Assembly: GCF_009757775.1 (NCBI RefSeq)
Contig: NZ_RHLK01000010.1
Coordinates: forward strand, 1 to 64,000
Direction of reading: 5' to 3'
Length of the DNA: 64,000 bases
Source of the DNA: Paenibacillus lutrae
Lineage (GTDB): Bacteria > Bacillota > Bacilli > Paenibacillales > NBRC-103111
The translations under genes were made by a program, and so were the position numbers. This document shows, in pieces, positions 43,329-51,843 of the stretch (positions are counted from its first letter, which is position 1; each line of letters opens with the position of its first letter). The notes beneath the pieces are model-generated. The model searched no databases and had not been told where the DNA came from. It worked only from the letters and a program-made list of their open reading frames with translations.

Positions 43329-43448
43329 CAGATGTTAGCGAAACAGCAAATACAACTAAACCGAGTTAAATATTCGGGATTAACGTTTCAAGTTATGTTA
43401 TATTCTATGATAAAAGAAACTGTACACGAATTAGTGGGAGGTGCCATC

Positions 43449-44456
43449 ATGTTATCGGAGTCTAAATCAGCCCCAATCTGCTGCGGGGCCAGCCGGGCGG
43501 ACATAGAGGCGGGCGCGGGAAGCCGGCCGGAAGCTGGCAAGTTAGAATCTGCTGGAATTTCCGCAGGCAGCGTGTTCACAGATCGGTCCGCGGAGGACCC
43601 GCTCAAGGGAATGATCTTGCTGCCCGGAGGCTCCTTCCATATGGGAACAGAAGACGAGGAAGGTTTTCCGGCTGACGGGGAAGGACCGGTTCACGAAGTC
43701 ACCCTGTCCCCCTTCTATGTCGATAAATACTGCGTCAGCAATGAACAGTTTGAGCGTTTCATTGCCGCCACAGGCTATGTAACCGAAGCGGAACATTACG
43801 GCTGGTCGTATGTATTTCAGCACTACGTTTCCCCGGAAACAGCTGATCAGGTAGTGAATGTGCCGCAGCAGACGCCTTGGTGGTACGTCGTTAACGGGGC
43901 AGACTGGAGGCATCCGGAAGGGCCGGATTCGGCAATAATAGGCCGGATGAATCATCCGGCCGTCCACCTGTCATGGAATGACGCGGAAGCCTACTGCAAG
44001 TGGGCCGGCAAACGGCTGCTGACCGAAGCGGAATGGGAATATGCAGCCAGAGGAGGGCTGCATCAGAAGCGCTATCCATGGGGCGATGAGCTCAAGCAGG
44101 GAGGCAATCATCACTGCAACATCTGGCAGGGCAAATTCCCTGTCAAGGACAACGGCAGCGACGGTTACAGGGGGACAGCGCCGGTAGATGCCTACGAGCC
44201 CAATGGATACGGTCTCTATAATGCAGCCGGCAATGTATGGGAATGGTGCTCGGACTGGTTCGATCCCGGTTACTATTCCCATAGTCCGGGGCAGGATCCG
44301 GCAGGTCCCTCCGCCGGGAGCAGCCGGGTCATGCGCGGCGGCTCCTATCTCTGCCACAAATCGTACTGCAACCGTTATCGTACAGCGGCGCGCAGCAAGA
44401 ATACGCCGGACAGCTCCTCCGGAAACATTGGTTTCCGCTGTGCCGCAGATGCGTAA
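43449..44456 (+). CDS. Formylglycine-generating enzyme family protein with active Cys pair
   Basis: A 335-residue SUMF1/FGE-fold protein. The fold begins at GMILLPGGSFHMGTEDEEGFPADGEGPVHEV and ends GNIGFRCA. The copper/active-site pair of true FGEs is present as SYLCHKSYCNRYR (Cys302, Cys307, C-x4-C), and Trp/Asn segments GNVWEWCSDWF match. It should convert a CxPxR cysteine in a sulfatase or phosphatase to formylglycine. The first 50 residues are a low-complexity extension. ATG at 43449 follows GGGAGGTG. No sulfatase lies in the window. Confidence 0.9.
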   Translation: MLSESKSAPICCGASRADIEAGAGSRPEAGKLESAGISAGSVFTDRSAEDPLKGMILLPGGSFHMGTEDEEGFPADGEGPVHEVTLSPFYVDKYCVSNEQFERFIAATGYVTEAEHYGWSYVFQHYVSPETADQVVNVPQQTPWWYVVNGADWRHPEGPDSAIIGRMNHPAVHLSWNDAEAYCKWAGKRLLTEAEWEYAARGGLHQKRYPWGDELKQGGNHHCNIWQGKFPVKDNGSDGYRGTAPVDAYEPNGYGLYNAAGNVWEWCSDWFDPGYYSHSPGQDPAGPSAGSSRVMRGGSYLCHKSYCNRYRTAARSKNTPDSSSGNIGFRCAADA

Positions 44457-44569
44457 GAAACACAGCATACAGGAGCGAACTAAACGGGCTTCTGGCATAG
44501 GGAACTCATTCCCGCTGTTTCGGTCCTTCGCTCAAACTGATATAATAGGGATAAATCGAGGTGATCGCT

Positions 44570-44830
44570 ATGGGGAAAAAGAATAGGCAGGCCGCTTCAT
44601 CCAAGCCGGTACAAGCCGACAAGCCAGCTACTTTAAAGGACCTGCTGGACCCGGGGATTCTGGAGAAACTCAAAGCTCAGGCTGACCAGATGAAGGCGGA
44701 GGAAGCCAAGCAGCGTGAAGCGGCTCAGGAAAAAGCGGCGGAAGAGCGAAAAGCGGAGCAGAAGCGCTTGGATAATAATTTCGGGCATCTGCTGGAGAAC
44801 AGCAAGCTGGATTGGCGTAAATATAAGTAA
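44570..44830 (+). CDS. yqkE: YqkE family small protein
   Basis: An 86-residue protein: disordered start, TLKDLLDPGILEKLKAQADQMKAEE, a charged coiled coil rich in Ala/Glu/Lys, and the conserved C-terminus NNFGHLLENSKLDWRKYK. This matches the YqkE family. Function is not known. ATG at 44570 follows GAGGTGAT. It has no functional link to FGE beyond adjacency. Confidence 0.85.
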   Translation: MGKKNRQAASSKPVQADKPATLKDLLDPGILEKLKAQADQMKAEEAKQREAAQEKAAEERKAEQKRLDNNFGHLLENSKLDWRKYK

Positions 44831-44841
44831 GCAAACAAGAA

Positions 44842-44869
44842 GGCAGGCTGACCGACAGCCTGTCTTTTT
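44842..44869 (+). terminator. Terminator after yqkE
   Basis: GGCAGGCTG / CAGCCTGTC followed by TTTTT. Confidence 0.85.
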
Positions 44870-44968
44870 GTATGAGGCCTCTTAAACGGAGCGGGGCGGT
44901 TTTTTTGCTTTGAAACGAGACTTTTGGATTTTTTTTCCGTACAATACGAGCAGGGAGGTGAATAGAAC

Positions 44969-45991
44969 TTGCATTTTGTACTCCGGTACGTGAATCAAAT
45001 GCTCCGTTTGAGCAATGGCCTCATCGCTATTTTAACGGTGGCGTTCGTCCTGCTGTGTTCCTTAATCGCTTACTGGATCGAGCCGGATACGTTTGAGACC
45101 TGGTTTAACAGTTTGTACTGGGTGATGACGACTATGGCGACGGTCGGGTACGGGGATTATTATATGAAAACGGTACCCGGTAAACTGTTTACTATTTTCT
45201 TATACCTGTTCGGCATCGGTCTGCTGAGTCTGGTTATTGGTAAAATAATCGAAGCCTTCTCAAACGTAAAACTAAGGAGGGAAACCGGCAAGGTGAATTA
45301 TCGCGGCAGCAATCATATTGTGGTTATTACATGGAACAAGAAGGCTCATTCAGCCGTTGAGGAATTAATTTCTTCCGACCCTGAACTGGAAATTGTCATT
45401 ATTGATGAGAACGAGAAGCTTCCTTACGATCACAAAAAAGTCCATTACATAAGCGGGGACCCGGCTCTGGAGACAACACTGGAGAAAGCGGGGCTGAGCA
45501 AGGCGAGAGCGGCGATTATATTTGCGGATGAAAGAAGCCAGGATATTTCTCTTGTGGACGGCAAAACTCTCCTGATCGCTTCAAGCATTGAGAGGCTGGC
45601 CCCGGACGTACATACAACCGCGGAGATCATGTCCGAGAAACATATTTCCAACTTCCGATATGTAAAAGTAAATGACTTTATACTGTCTCACGATGCGGTG
45701 TCCAACCTCGTTGTGCGCTCTGCGCTTAATGAAGGAACGATAGATTTGTATATGCAGCTGATCAGCCGCCAGCACGGGGACGATCTCTATGAAGTCGGTC
45801 GGAAGCCGCAGTGGGTTACGTATCACGATGCTTTTCTGGACTTGCTGCAGCAGGGTGCCACACTGATTGCGGACCGGAATGACCTCGGAATTAACCGGAA
45901 GCTGCAGGAGAAAATCCCCGCGGATGCCAGACTCTTCGTCGTTTGCGACCCCGGGACTTATTTGAGAATAAGCGGCAAGGAAATTCTATAA
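44969..45991 (+). CDS. Potassium channel protein with pore and TrkA-N (RCK) domain
   Basis: A 340-residue two-TM channel. TM1 is about 16-36, the pore helix and selectivity filter TMATVGYGD at 55-63, TM2 about 72-92. A cytoplasmic RCK/TrkA-N domain follows from about 110 (HIVVITWNKKAHSAVEELISSDPELEIVIIDENEKLP), closing the nucleotide fold with IFADERSQDISLVDGKTLLIA. Architecture as in B. subtilis YugO, which mediates K+ signalling in biofilms. TTG start, nine bases after GGGAGGTG. Confidence 0.92.
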   Translation: MHFVLRYVNQMLRLSNGLIAILTVAFVLLCSLIAYWIEPDTFETWFNSLYWVMTTMATVGYGDYYMKTVPGKLFTIFLYLFGIGLLSLVIGKIIEAFSNVKLRRETGKVNYRGSNHIVVITWNKKAHSAVEELISSDPELEIVIIDENEKLPYDHKKVHYISGDPALETTLEKAGLSKARAAIIFADERSQDISLVDGKTLLIASSIERLAPDVHTTAEIMSEKHISNFRYVKVNDFILSHDAVSNLVVRSALNEGTIDLYMQLISRQHGDDLYEVGRKPQWVTYHDAFLDLLQQGATLIADRNDLGINRKLQEKIPADARLFVVCDPGTYLRISGKEIL

Positions 45992-46043
45992 CAGAAGAGC
46001 AGCCTTTAGAGAAGGCTATTTCTATGAAAAGGATGTGGGCCAC

Positions 46044-46967
46044 ATGAGCCGATTTACGGATCTATTGCCGGATCATGTTCTTCAATGGGTGGTAAATGCC
46101 GCAGACCCTCAGGCAGACGTCGTATCTGTCCAGAGGCTGTACGGAGGGATTTCTTCCCTGCTGCATAGTATCACTTTGAATAGCTCGGGGACCGAGAAAA
46201 GCTTCGTACTGCGTCAACTGACGAACAAGGAGTGGCTTAGCGAGGAGCCCGATTTGGCTCTGCATGAGGCCGAGAGTCTTCGCTGGGCAGCTCAAATCCA
46301 GGTGCGGACTCCTGAAGTCATCGCGTTTGACGGGGCGGGAGATGCAAGCGGCATACCTGCCGTGCTCATGACCCGGCTGGAAGGATCGGTCGTGTTGAGT
46401 CCGCCTGACCGTGAACTTTGGGTCGATGGTATCGCGGGGGCGTTGGCTCTCGTTCATCGTACGGATGCCGAGGGCTTTCCCTGGGCTCACTTCAGATACA
46501 ACGATCCCGCCGCCGTTGAAAAACCGCTGTGGTCCAGGCACCCGCACTTATGGGAGGAGGCTTTTAAGATCATAAGAGAAGCGCCTCCGGCAGTGCAGCC
46601 GTGTTTTATCCACAGAGACTACCATCCGGCTAATGTATTGTGGAAAGACCGTGCCGTGAGCGGGATCGTAGACTGGGTGAATGCGTGCAGGGGACCGGCC
46701 GGAATAGATGTCGGTCACTGCAGGGTCGATTTGGCGCAACTGGTTGGTATTGAGACAGCCGATGCATTCCTGAGCGCATATATCTCACATGCGGGCCGCG
46801 CATTTACCTACGAGCCCTATTGGGACCTCGTTTCATTAGTGGACATTCTATTCGGTACGCCGGAAGTGTATGCCGGATGGACAGATCTCGGTATGACAGG
46901 GCTTACCAATGAGCTCATAAGAGAGCGGTTGGATGACTATCTGGTAAGTTTACTGAAACGGGTTTAG
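46044..46967 (+). CDS. Aminoglycoside phosphotransferase-like kinase (APH family)
   Basis: A 307-residue kinase-fold protein. Catalytic loop HRDYHPANVLW and Mg-binding GIVDWVNACRGPAGIDVGHCRVDL are intact; the N-lobe has SFVLRQLTNKEWL with the ATP lysine region less certain. APH-fold proteins phosphorylate antibiotics, choline, homoserine or macrolides; nothing marks it as a resistance gene. ATG at 46044 follows AAAAGGAT. Confidence 0.85.
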   Translation: MSRFTDLLPDHVLQWVVNAADPQADVVSVQRLYGGISSLLHSITLNSSGTEKSFVLRQLTNKEWLSEEPDLALHEAESLRWAAQIQVRTPEVIAFDGAGDASGIPAVLMTRLEGSVVLSPPDRELWVDGIAGALALVHRTDAEGFPWAHFRYNDPAAVEKPLWSRHPHLWEEAFKIIREAPPAVQPCFIHRDYHPANVLWKDRAVSGIVDWVNACRGPAGIDVGHCRVDLAQLVGIETADAFLSAYISHAGRAFTYEPYWDLVSLVDILFGTPEVYAGWTDLGMTGLTNELIRERLDDYLVSLLKRV

Positions 46968-47018
46968 GTTAATCATTTGAACGTCTGTCGGAAAATGGTA
47001 CAAAATTCGAAAAATCCC

Positions 47019-47049
47019 TTGACCCTGACATTAACGGTACGGTTTATAC
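47019..47049 (+). promoter_or_regulatory. MerR-type promoter with 19-bp spacer
   Basis: TTGACC (47019-47024), 19 bp, TTATAC (47044-47049), directly before the MerR gene. The spacer dyad (CCCTGACATTAACGGTACGG) is imperfect, unlike the one at 27745. Confidence 0.65.
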
Positions 47050-47082
47050 TCGTGGTAACGGATGGGAAGGAGGACTTGCGCT

Positions 47083-47454
47083 GTGAGAATCGGAGAGTTA
47101 TCTGCGCGTACAGGAGCCAGCATCCGTTCGCTGCGTTACTATGAACAGCAAGGTCTGCTTGCTCCGGTCCGCCTGGAGAACGGATACCGCGCGTATTCTC
47201 CTTTTGCAGAAGAACAGGTGAGGACCATCCAACTCTATCTGGGTTTGGGGCTGACGACGGAACAAATCGCGGGCTTTCTGCATTGTGTGATGAAGAATGA
47301 AGAAACGTTCTGCAGCGAGGTCCTGCCGATCTATACGCAGAAACTGGCGGAAATAGACCGGCAGATCGCGGAACTCCAGCGCATCAAACTAAACCTGGAA
47401 GAGAGAATCCGTTATGTTGTTAAGGAAGAACCCAAACAGGAGGGATTGGAATGA
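47083..47454 (+). CDS. MerR family regulator
   Basis: A 123-residue MerR protein. The winged helix RIGELSARTGASIRSLRYYEQQGLLAPVRLENGYRAYSP starts at residue 1, followed by the coiled-coil dimer helix (about 85-115). The Cys pair C71/C81 (HCVMKNEETFCSEVLPIYTQKL) might be a metal or thiol sensor but does not match MerR, CueR or SoxR spacing. GTG start after AAGGAGG. It overlaps the thioredoxin gene by four bases (ATGA). Confidence 0.9.
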   Translation: MRIGELSARTGASIRSLRYYEQQGLLAPVRLENGYRAYSPFAEEQVRTIQLYLGLGLTTEQIAGFLHCVMKNEETFCSEVLPIYTQKLAEIDRQIAELQRIKLNLEERIRYVVKEEPKQEGLE

Positions 47455-47768
47455 GTCTGGTTTCCGTAAACGATGATACCTTCAAGAGCCATATGCAGAC
47501 GAAAGGTGTCCTGCTGGCGAACTTCGGTTCGCCATTCTGCCCGCCTTGCAGAGCGCTGACTCCGGTATTGGAAGAATTGCAGGAAGAATATTCGGGTGGA
47601 ATCGGTATTCTGAAGATCAACTGCGATGATTCACCGCAGACGGCATCAGACTACGGAGTTATGGCTACGCCTACGGTTATTGTTTTTCATAATGGCGAGC
47701 CCGTAGAGAAGCTAGTAGGTCTGAGATCGAAACAAGTCTATCAATCTGTAGTTAACCGTTACATGTAG
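47451..47768 (+). CDS. Thioredoxin-fold protein with CPPC active site
   Basis: A 105-residue soluble thioredoxin. The active site is CPPC (Cys30, Cys33) in FGSPFCPPCRALTPVL; the usual thioredoxin tripeptide is WCGPC. The cis-Pro loop is intact (VMATPTVIVFHNGEPVEKLVGL). The extra Pro and missing Trp should shift redox potential and reductase recognition. Co-translation with a MerR gene implies an inducible redox response. No signal peptide, so cytoplasmic. It may be a monothiol reductant partner for a peroxiredoxin or bacillithiol system; unknown. Confidence 0.9.
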   Translation: MSLVSVNDDTFKSHMQTKGVLLANFGSPFCPPCRALTPVLEELQEEYSGGIGILKINCDDSPQTASDYGVMATPTVIVFHNGEPVEKLVGLRSKQVYQSVVNRYM

Positions 47769-47814
47769 ATGATACGGGCACATTTTATGGCTTTTCCAGC
47801 GAAGAACCTGCACG

Positions 47815-47848
47815 CTCCTCATGAAGCAAGTTTCATGAGGAGTTTTTT
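47815..47848 (+). terminator. Terminator after the thioredoxin gene
   Basis: CTCCTCATGAA / TTCATGAGGAG perfect arms, then six T. Confidence 0.9.
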
Positions 47849-47952
47849 CTGTGCACCCCTTCAGCTGAATTAGAGAGGACAGAGTTCTAGTTGAGCCGAT
47901 ATTGGGTAATGCTACATAGAAACAAATACGCTGACAAGGTAGGTGCTCCTGT

Positions 47953-48291
47953 ATGGATAAACAACTGCAATCTGTGACCGACTGGCTGAACGAGAATACC
48001 AATAAAGCAATCCGCATTAAAAAGGAAGAGCAGGGGGATCTGGATCAGGTCGACCTGCAGCTGTCCCAGTTCGAATACCGCGAACATCAACCGGATGCAA
48101 TCGATGATTATACGAATGGCAGTGCCCTGCTTTTATTCGGTGAAGGTGAGGTTCTTAACGAAGGAAAGAAGGAAGCGCTGCCTGAGAACACGTTCGTTAT
48201 TCCTTTGGACGGGTTAAATCTGGCAGGGGTTGAGAATGAGATTGTTGTTCTTGGAACGGACAGGGCAACCTATTCTTTGATGTTGCAATAA
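47953..48291 (+). CDS. Hypothetical protein, 112 aa
   Basis: A small acidic soluble protein with mixed alpha/beta pattern: helix DKQLQSVTDWLNENTNKAIRIKKEE, then strands around LLLFGEGEVLNEG and ENEIVVLGTDRATYSLML. AGGTG precedes the ATG. No family recognised. A strong terminator follows, so it is a single-gene unit. Confidence 0.7.
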   Translation: MDKQLQSVTDWLNENTNKAIRIKKEEQGDLDQVDLQLSQFEYREHQPDAIDDYTNGSALLLFGEGEVLNEGKKEALPENTFVIPLDGLNLAGVENEIVVLGTDRATYSLMLQ

Positions 48292-48317
48292 TTCCCGTTC
48301 GCTCCAGTTAATCATGA

Positions 48318-48347
48318 GGCTCTGCATATATGCAGGGCCTTTTTTTT
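48318..48347 (+). terminator. Terminator after the 112-aa gene
   Basis: GGCTCTGCA / TGCAGGGCC with TATA loop, then eight T. Confidence 0.9.
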
Positions 48348-48518
48348 ATAATTGCAGAAGTAAGCAACACCTTCATTTCGGTAGGCGAATAGAGTTAATG
48401 TAAACGCAATCTTATCAAATTTATACAAAATCCCATATTAATTAGAGGAATTTTCCTTTTACCGTAGAATAAGGAGGTAGTAATCTCCAAAACAAAGAAA
48501 TCTGAAGGAGGGTTTTTT

Positions 48519-49805
48519 TTGAAGAGTTCTATGAAGTGGCTTGCTTTAATTTTCGCTGTCATCCTGGTTTTCACAACCGCATGTTCCAAGCCAAATGGCA
48601 ATGCGGGAGGATCAGCATCACCAGGAGCAGAACAGCCGGCAGGGAGCGCGAAAGAGATTACATTCTGGACAATCGCACTGAGTCCGACATTTGACGATTA
48701 TATTAACGGTGTGATCAAAGATTTTGAAGGGAAGAATCCGGGCGTGAAGGTTAAATGGCAGGATATTCCGTTTGATGCAATCGAACAGAAAACGTTGACA
48801 AGCGCAGCTTCCGGCTCCCTCGCTGACGTCTTGAATCTTAATACAGACTATCTGAAGAAACTGGCCGCCTTGGGCGCAGTCGCTAATATGGATGAACTGG
48901 CTGGCGACGTGAAGAAAGATTACTTCGAGGGCGTATGGTCTGCGGGTGAATTTCAAGGTGTTTCGTATGCGCTTCCATGGTATTTATCCAACAGCGTTCA
49001 ACTCTATAACAAAGAATTATTGAAGAAAGCCGGATTCGATGCCCCGCCGACAACGGAAGAAGAATCATGGGCGATGTCTAAAGTTATTAAAGAAAAAACA
49101 GGTTCCTACGGAAACACGATTAAAGACATTCATCTATATCTGCCGCAGAATGGCATTAAAATTGTGAGTGACGATTTCAAGCAAGCGGCCTTTAATACCC
49201 CGCAAACGCTTGAAATCTTCAAAAAGTTCCAGCAGCGGTACAAAGATAAGCTGATTCCGGATGAAATCATGCTGAACCAGGCCAAGCCGCAGGAATGGTA
49301 TGCACAGGAGAAGATTGCCTTCTGGGGCACTGGTCCTCAATTGTTCCGGCAAGTGAAAGATTTGTCTCCGCAAGTATATGCTAAATCCGATGCGGCGCCG
49401 GCCTTAGTCGGGTCAAGCGGTAAAGTCAATGTCGCTATTATGAATATTGCGGTATCGAATAAAAGCAAGCATAAAAAAGAAGCGGCTGACTTCGCCAAGT
49501 TTATTACAAGCGGTGAGAATCAGCTGAAATTCGCCCAAATTGTCGCGATTTTGCCGTCCGTTAAAAAAGCCGCAGAAGATCCGTTCTTTACGAAAGGCAA
49601 AGATTCCGCAGATCCGGCTGAAAAAGGGTTGTACCTGGCCGCCAAGCAGCTGGAATCATCAGAGAATATGTTCCCTCCGGTTGAGAACATTTCGAAGATC
49701 AACAAAGCCATCAATGATGAATTCCATAAAGTCATGCTGGAGAACAAAGATCCTGCCAAAGCTTTGAGCGATGCAGAGGCAGCCGTCAATAAATTACTTA
49801 AGTAA
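48519..49805 (+). CDS. CUT1 sugar ABC transporter substrate-binding lipoprotein
   Basis: A 428-residue extracellular solute-binding protein, family 1. Lipobox TTAC with Cys about 22 (VILVFTTACSKP), then the SBP_bac_1 fold: ITFWTIALSPTFDDYINGVIKDFEGKNPGVKVKWQDIPFDAIEQKTLTSAASGSLADVLNLN and later VNVAIMNIAVSNKSKHKKEAADFAKFI. TTG start follows GAAGGAGGG; an ATG at 48531 is possible. It leads a three-gene importer operon. Confidence 0.92.
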   Translation: MKSSMKWLALIFAVILVFTTACSKPNGNAGGSASPGAEQPAGSAKEITFWTIALSPTFDDYINGVIKDFEGKNPGVKVKWQDIPFDAIEQKTLTSAASGSLADVLNLNTDYLKKLAALGAVANMDELAGDVKKDYFEGVWSAGEFQGVSYALPWYLSNSVQLYNKELLKKAGFDAPPTTEEESWAMSKVIKEKTGSYGNTIKDIHLYLPQNGIKIVSDDFKQAAFNTPQTLEIFKKFQQRYKDKLIPDEIMLNQAKPQEWYAQEKIAFWGTGPQLFRQVKDLSPQVYAKSDAAPALVGSSGKVNVAIMNIAVSNKSKHKKEAADFAKFITSGENQLKFAQIVAILPSVKKAAEDPFFTKGKDSADPAEKGLYLAAKQLESSENMFPPVENISKINKAINDEFHKVMLENKDPAKALSDAEAAVNKLLK

Positions 49806-49884
49806 ATCCGCCAAGTATGCAGCACCAAGGCCCGGCCGCGGGTTCTGCGGCCGGAATCATGACGACTAGGGAGGTCTGGTAAAG

Positions 49885-50739
49885 ATGTACAAGAGTATAC
49901 ATGCATGGGCTTTCCTGGCGCCGGCCGCTATTCTTTTGTTCATGTTCAGTATTGTCCCGTCTGTAGCGGCTTTATATCTGAGTTTTACTTCCTATAACAT
50001 ATTTGAACCGACGCAGTGGGTAGGGCTTCAGAATTACAAAGCCGTTGTGTCGGATTCGGAGTTCTGGAAAGCGATGTTCAATACGTTCTATTATTGGATT
50101 CTTGTGACCCCTGCCTTGGTAATTCTGCCTGTTTTTATTGCCATTCTGGTGAATCAATCCCTGATCGGGATCAAGATGTTCCGGCTCATTTTTTATTTCC
50201 CGGCGCTTGTCTCGGTTGTCGTTACGGCATTCTTGTGGGGCTGGATGTTCCAGAGTGAAGGGATTCTCAACTATCTGCTAAGTCTTGCCGGGTCTGAGCC
50301 TGTGAAGTGGCTGACCAGCAAATATATGGTTATGCCAAGCCTTGCTATTGTGACGGTCTGGCAGGGACTCGGATATTACATGCTGTTCTACCTAGCGGGA
50401 CTTCAATCGGTTCCGGAAGACCTATACGAAGCGGCCGAGCTTGATGGCGCGGGCTTCTGGACCAAACATGTGAATATTACGTTCCCGATGCTGAAACCGG
50501 TCATTTTCTTTGTTGCCGTGGTTTCAACCATGGGAGCTTTCAAGGAGTTTACCCTAATGCTGGCGATGACGGAAGGCGGTCCGATCGGGGCTTCGACAAC
50601 CGTCGTATACATGGTGTTCGATCAGGCATTCAAACAGCTCGATATGGGCTACGCCAGTGCAATCTCGTTCATTTTGTTCCTGGTCATCCTGCTGCTGACT
50701 CTGATTAACAAGCGGTCGATGGACGAGAGGGGGGCCTGA
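49885..50739 (+). CDS. CUT1 sugar ABC transporter permease (MalF type)
   Basis: A 284-residue permease with six membrane segments. The cytoplasmic EAA loop is EDLYEAAELDGAGFWTKHVNITFPMLKP. The opening AWAFLAPAAILLFMFSIVPSVAALYLSFTSYN is the usual UgpA/MsmF start. AGGGAGGT precedes the ATG. Followed two bases later by the second permease. Confidence 0.93.
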   Translation: MYKSIHAWAFLAPAAILLFMFSIVPSVAALYLSFTSYNIFEPTQWVGLQNYKAVVSDSEFWKAMFNTFYYWILVTPALVILPVFIAILVNQSLIGIKMFRLIFYFPALVSVVVTAFLWGWMFQSEGILNYLLSLAGSEPVKWLTSKYMVMPSLAIVTVWQGLGYYMLFYLAGLQSVPEDLYEAAELDGAGFWTKHVNITFPMLKPVIFFVAVVSTMGAFKEFTLMLAMTEGGPIGASTTVVYMVFDQAFKQLDMGYASAISFILFLVILLLTLINKRSMDERGA

Positions 50740-50741
50740 AT

Positions 50742-51629
50742 ATGGAGACACAGACACACCGCATACAAGCCCCTGCTGCCGCAAGCAAGCCAAGACTATG
50801 GGGACGCCGCAAAATAGGCCGTTATGCCGTCTCATACTTCTTCCTGCTACTGATCTCCGTTATCATGGTTGTTCCCTTTCTCTGGACGTTATCCACCTCA
50901 TTGAAAGGCCAGGATGAAGCGATCTATTCCATGCCGCCGCAATTTATTCCCCAGACCTTTACGCTGGAGAATTTCGCAACGGTCTGGAATTCACTTCCCA
51001 TTCCGATGTACCTATGGAATAGTACGGTATTGGCTTTCTTTGGCGTGCTGCTGCCGGTTATATTCTCCTCCATGGCCGCTTTTCCGCTGGCAAGGATGAA
51101 TTTCAAAGGGAAGCAGCTGATTTTCCTGATCATTGTTGCGACGATGATGATTCCGGGAGAAGTTACCATGATTCCGGTATACCTGATTCTGAACAAGTTA
51201 GGGCTGCTTGGCTCCTATACGGGTGTTATTTTGCCTGCGGCTGTGTCAGCTTTTGGAATCTTCCTGATGAGGCAGGGGTTTCTCGGTATTCCGAAAGAAA
51301 TCGAAGAATCGGCGGTTATTGACGGGGCTAACGTATGGAGAATTTTCATATCGATTATGATGCCCATGGTCAGGCCTATGATGGCCACCCTGGCGATTCT
51401 CAGCTTCATCGGCTCCTGGAATAATTTCTTATGGCCTTATCTGGTTATTGAAGATGACAAGCTATATCCGCTTACCCTGGGGTTGTATAATCTCAAAGGA
51501 ACCTTTGTCACCAATACACGTCTGATCGCGGCCGGTTCCGTTATTGCCCTGCTGCCGATTCTTGTCGTGTTTATCAGCTTTCAGAGTTATTTTATTAAAG
51601 GCGTGCAATCAGGCGCTGTAAAAGGATAA
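50742..51629 (+). CDS. CUT1 sugar ABC transporter permease (MalG type)
   Basis: A 295-residue permease with six membrane segments; EAA loop KEIEESAVIDGANVWRIFISIMMPMVRP. Sequence NSTVLAFFGVLLPVIFSSMAAFPLARMNFKGK and ends SYFIKGVQSGAVKG, as in all MalG/UgpE members. No ATPase gene follows; the transporter must use an unlinked ATPase of the MsmX type. Terminator at 51651. Confidence 0.93.
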   Translation: METQTHRIQAPAAASKPRLWGRRKIGRYAVSYFFLLLISVIMVVPFLWTLSTSLKGQDEAIYSMPPQFIPQTFTLENFATVWNSLPIPMYLWNSTVLAFFGVLLPVIFSSMAAFPLARMNFKGKQLIFLIIVATMMIPGEVTMIPVYLILNKLGLLGSYTGVILPAAVSAFGIFLMRQGFLGIPKEIEESAVIDGANVWRIFISIMMPMVRPMMATLAILSFIGSWNNFLWPYLVIEDDKLYPLTLGLYNLKGTFVTNTRLIAAGSVIALLPILVVFISFQSYFIKGVQSGAVKG

Positions 51630-51650
51630 GTGCTCACGATACGTCTAAAG

Positions 51651-51676
51651 GCCGCAATTCTTATGCGGCTCTTTTT
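51651..51676 (+). terminator. Terminator after the CUT1 operon
   Basis: GCCGCA / TGCGGC with an eight-base loop, then CTCTTTTT. Confidence 0.8.
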
Positions 51677-51843
51677 CCGTTCTCCTCCCTTAAAAGACAC
51701 AAAAACAGTAGGTCTTTAAAATTTTCTCGAAATGTATTATAATTTCTAAGGGTCTTTGGACACGAACGCCATCGATTTAATTGCTGGATAAATTTTTTAA
51801 AGATCCTTGGACACTGCCGCCAATGATTCAAAGGAAGGGTATT

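Noticed and set aside
48399-48412. cre-like site TGTAAACGCAATCT before the CUT1 operon
   Set aside because: Only the first half matches the catabolite-response consensus; the second half lacks the conserved T and final A.
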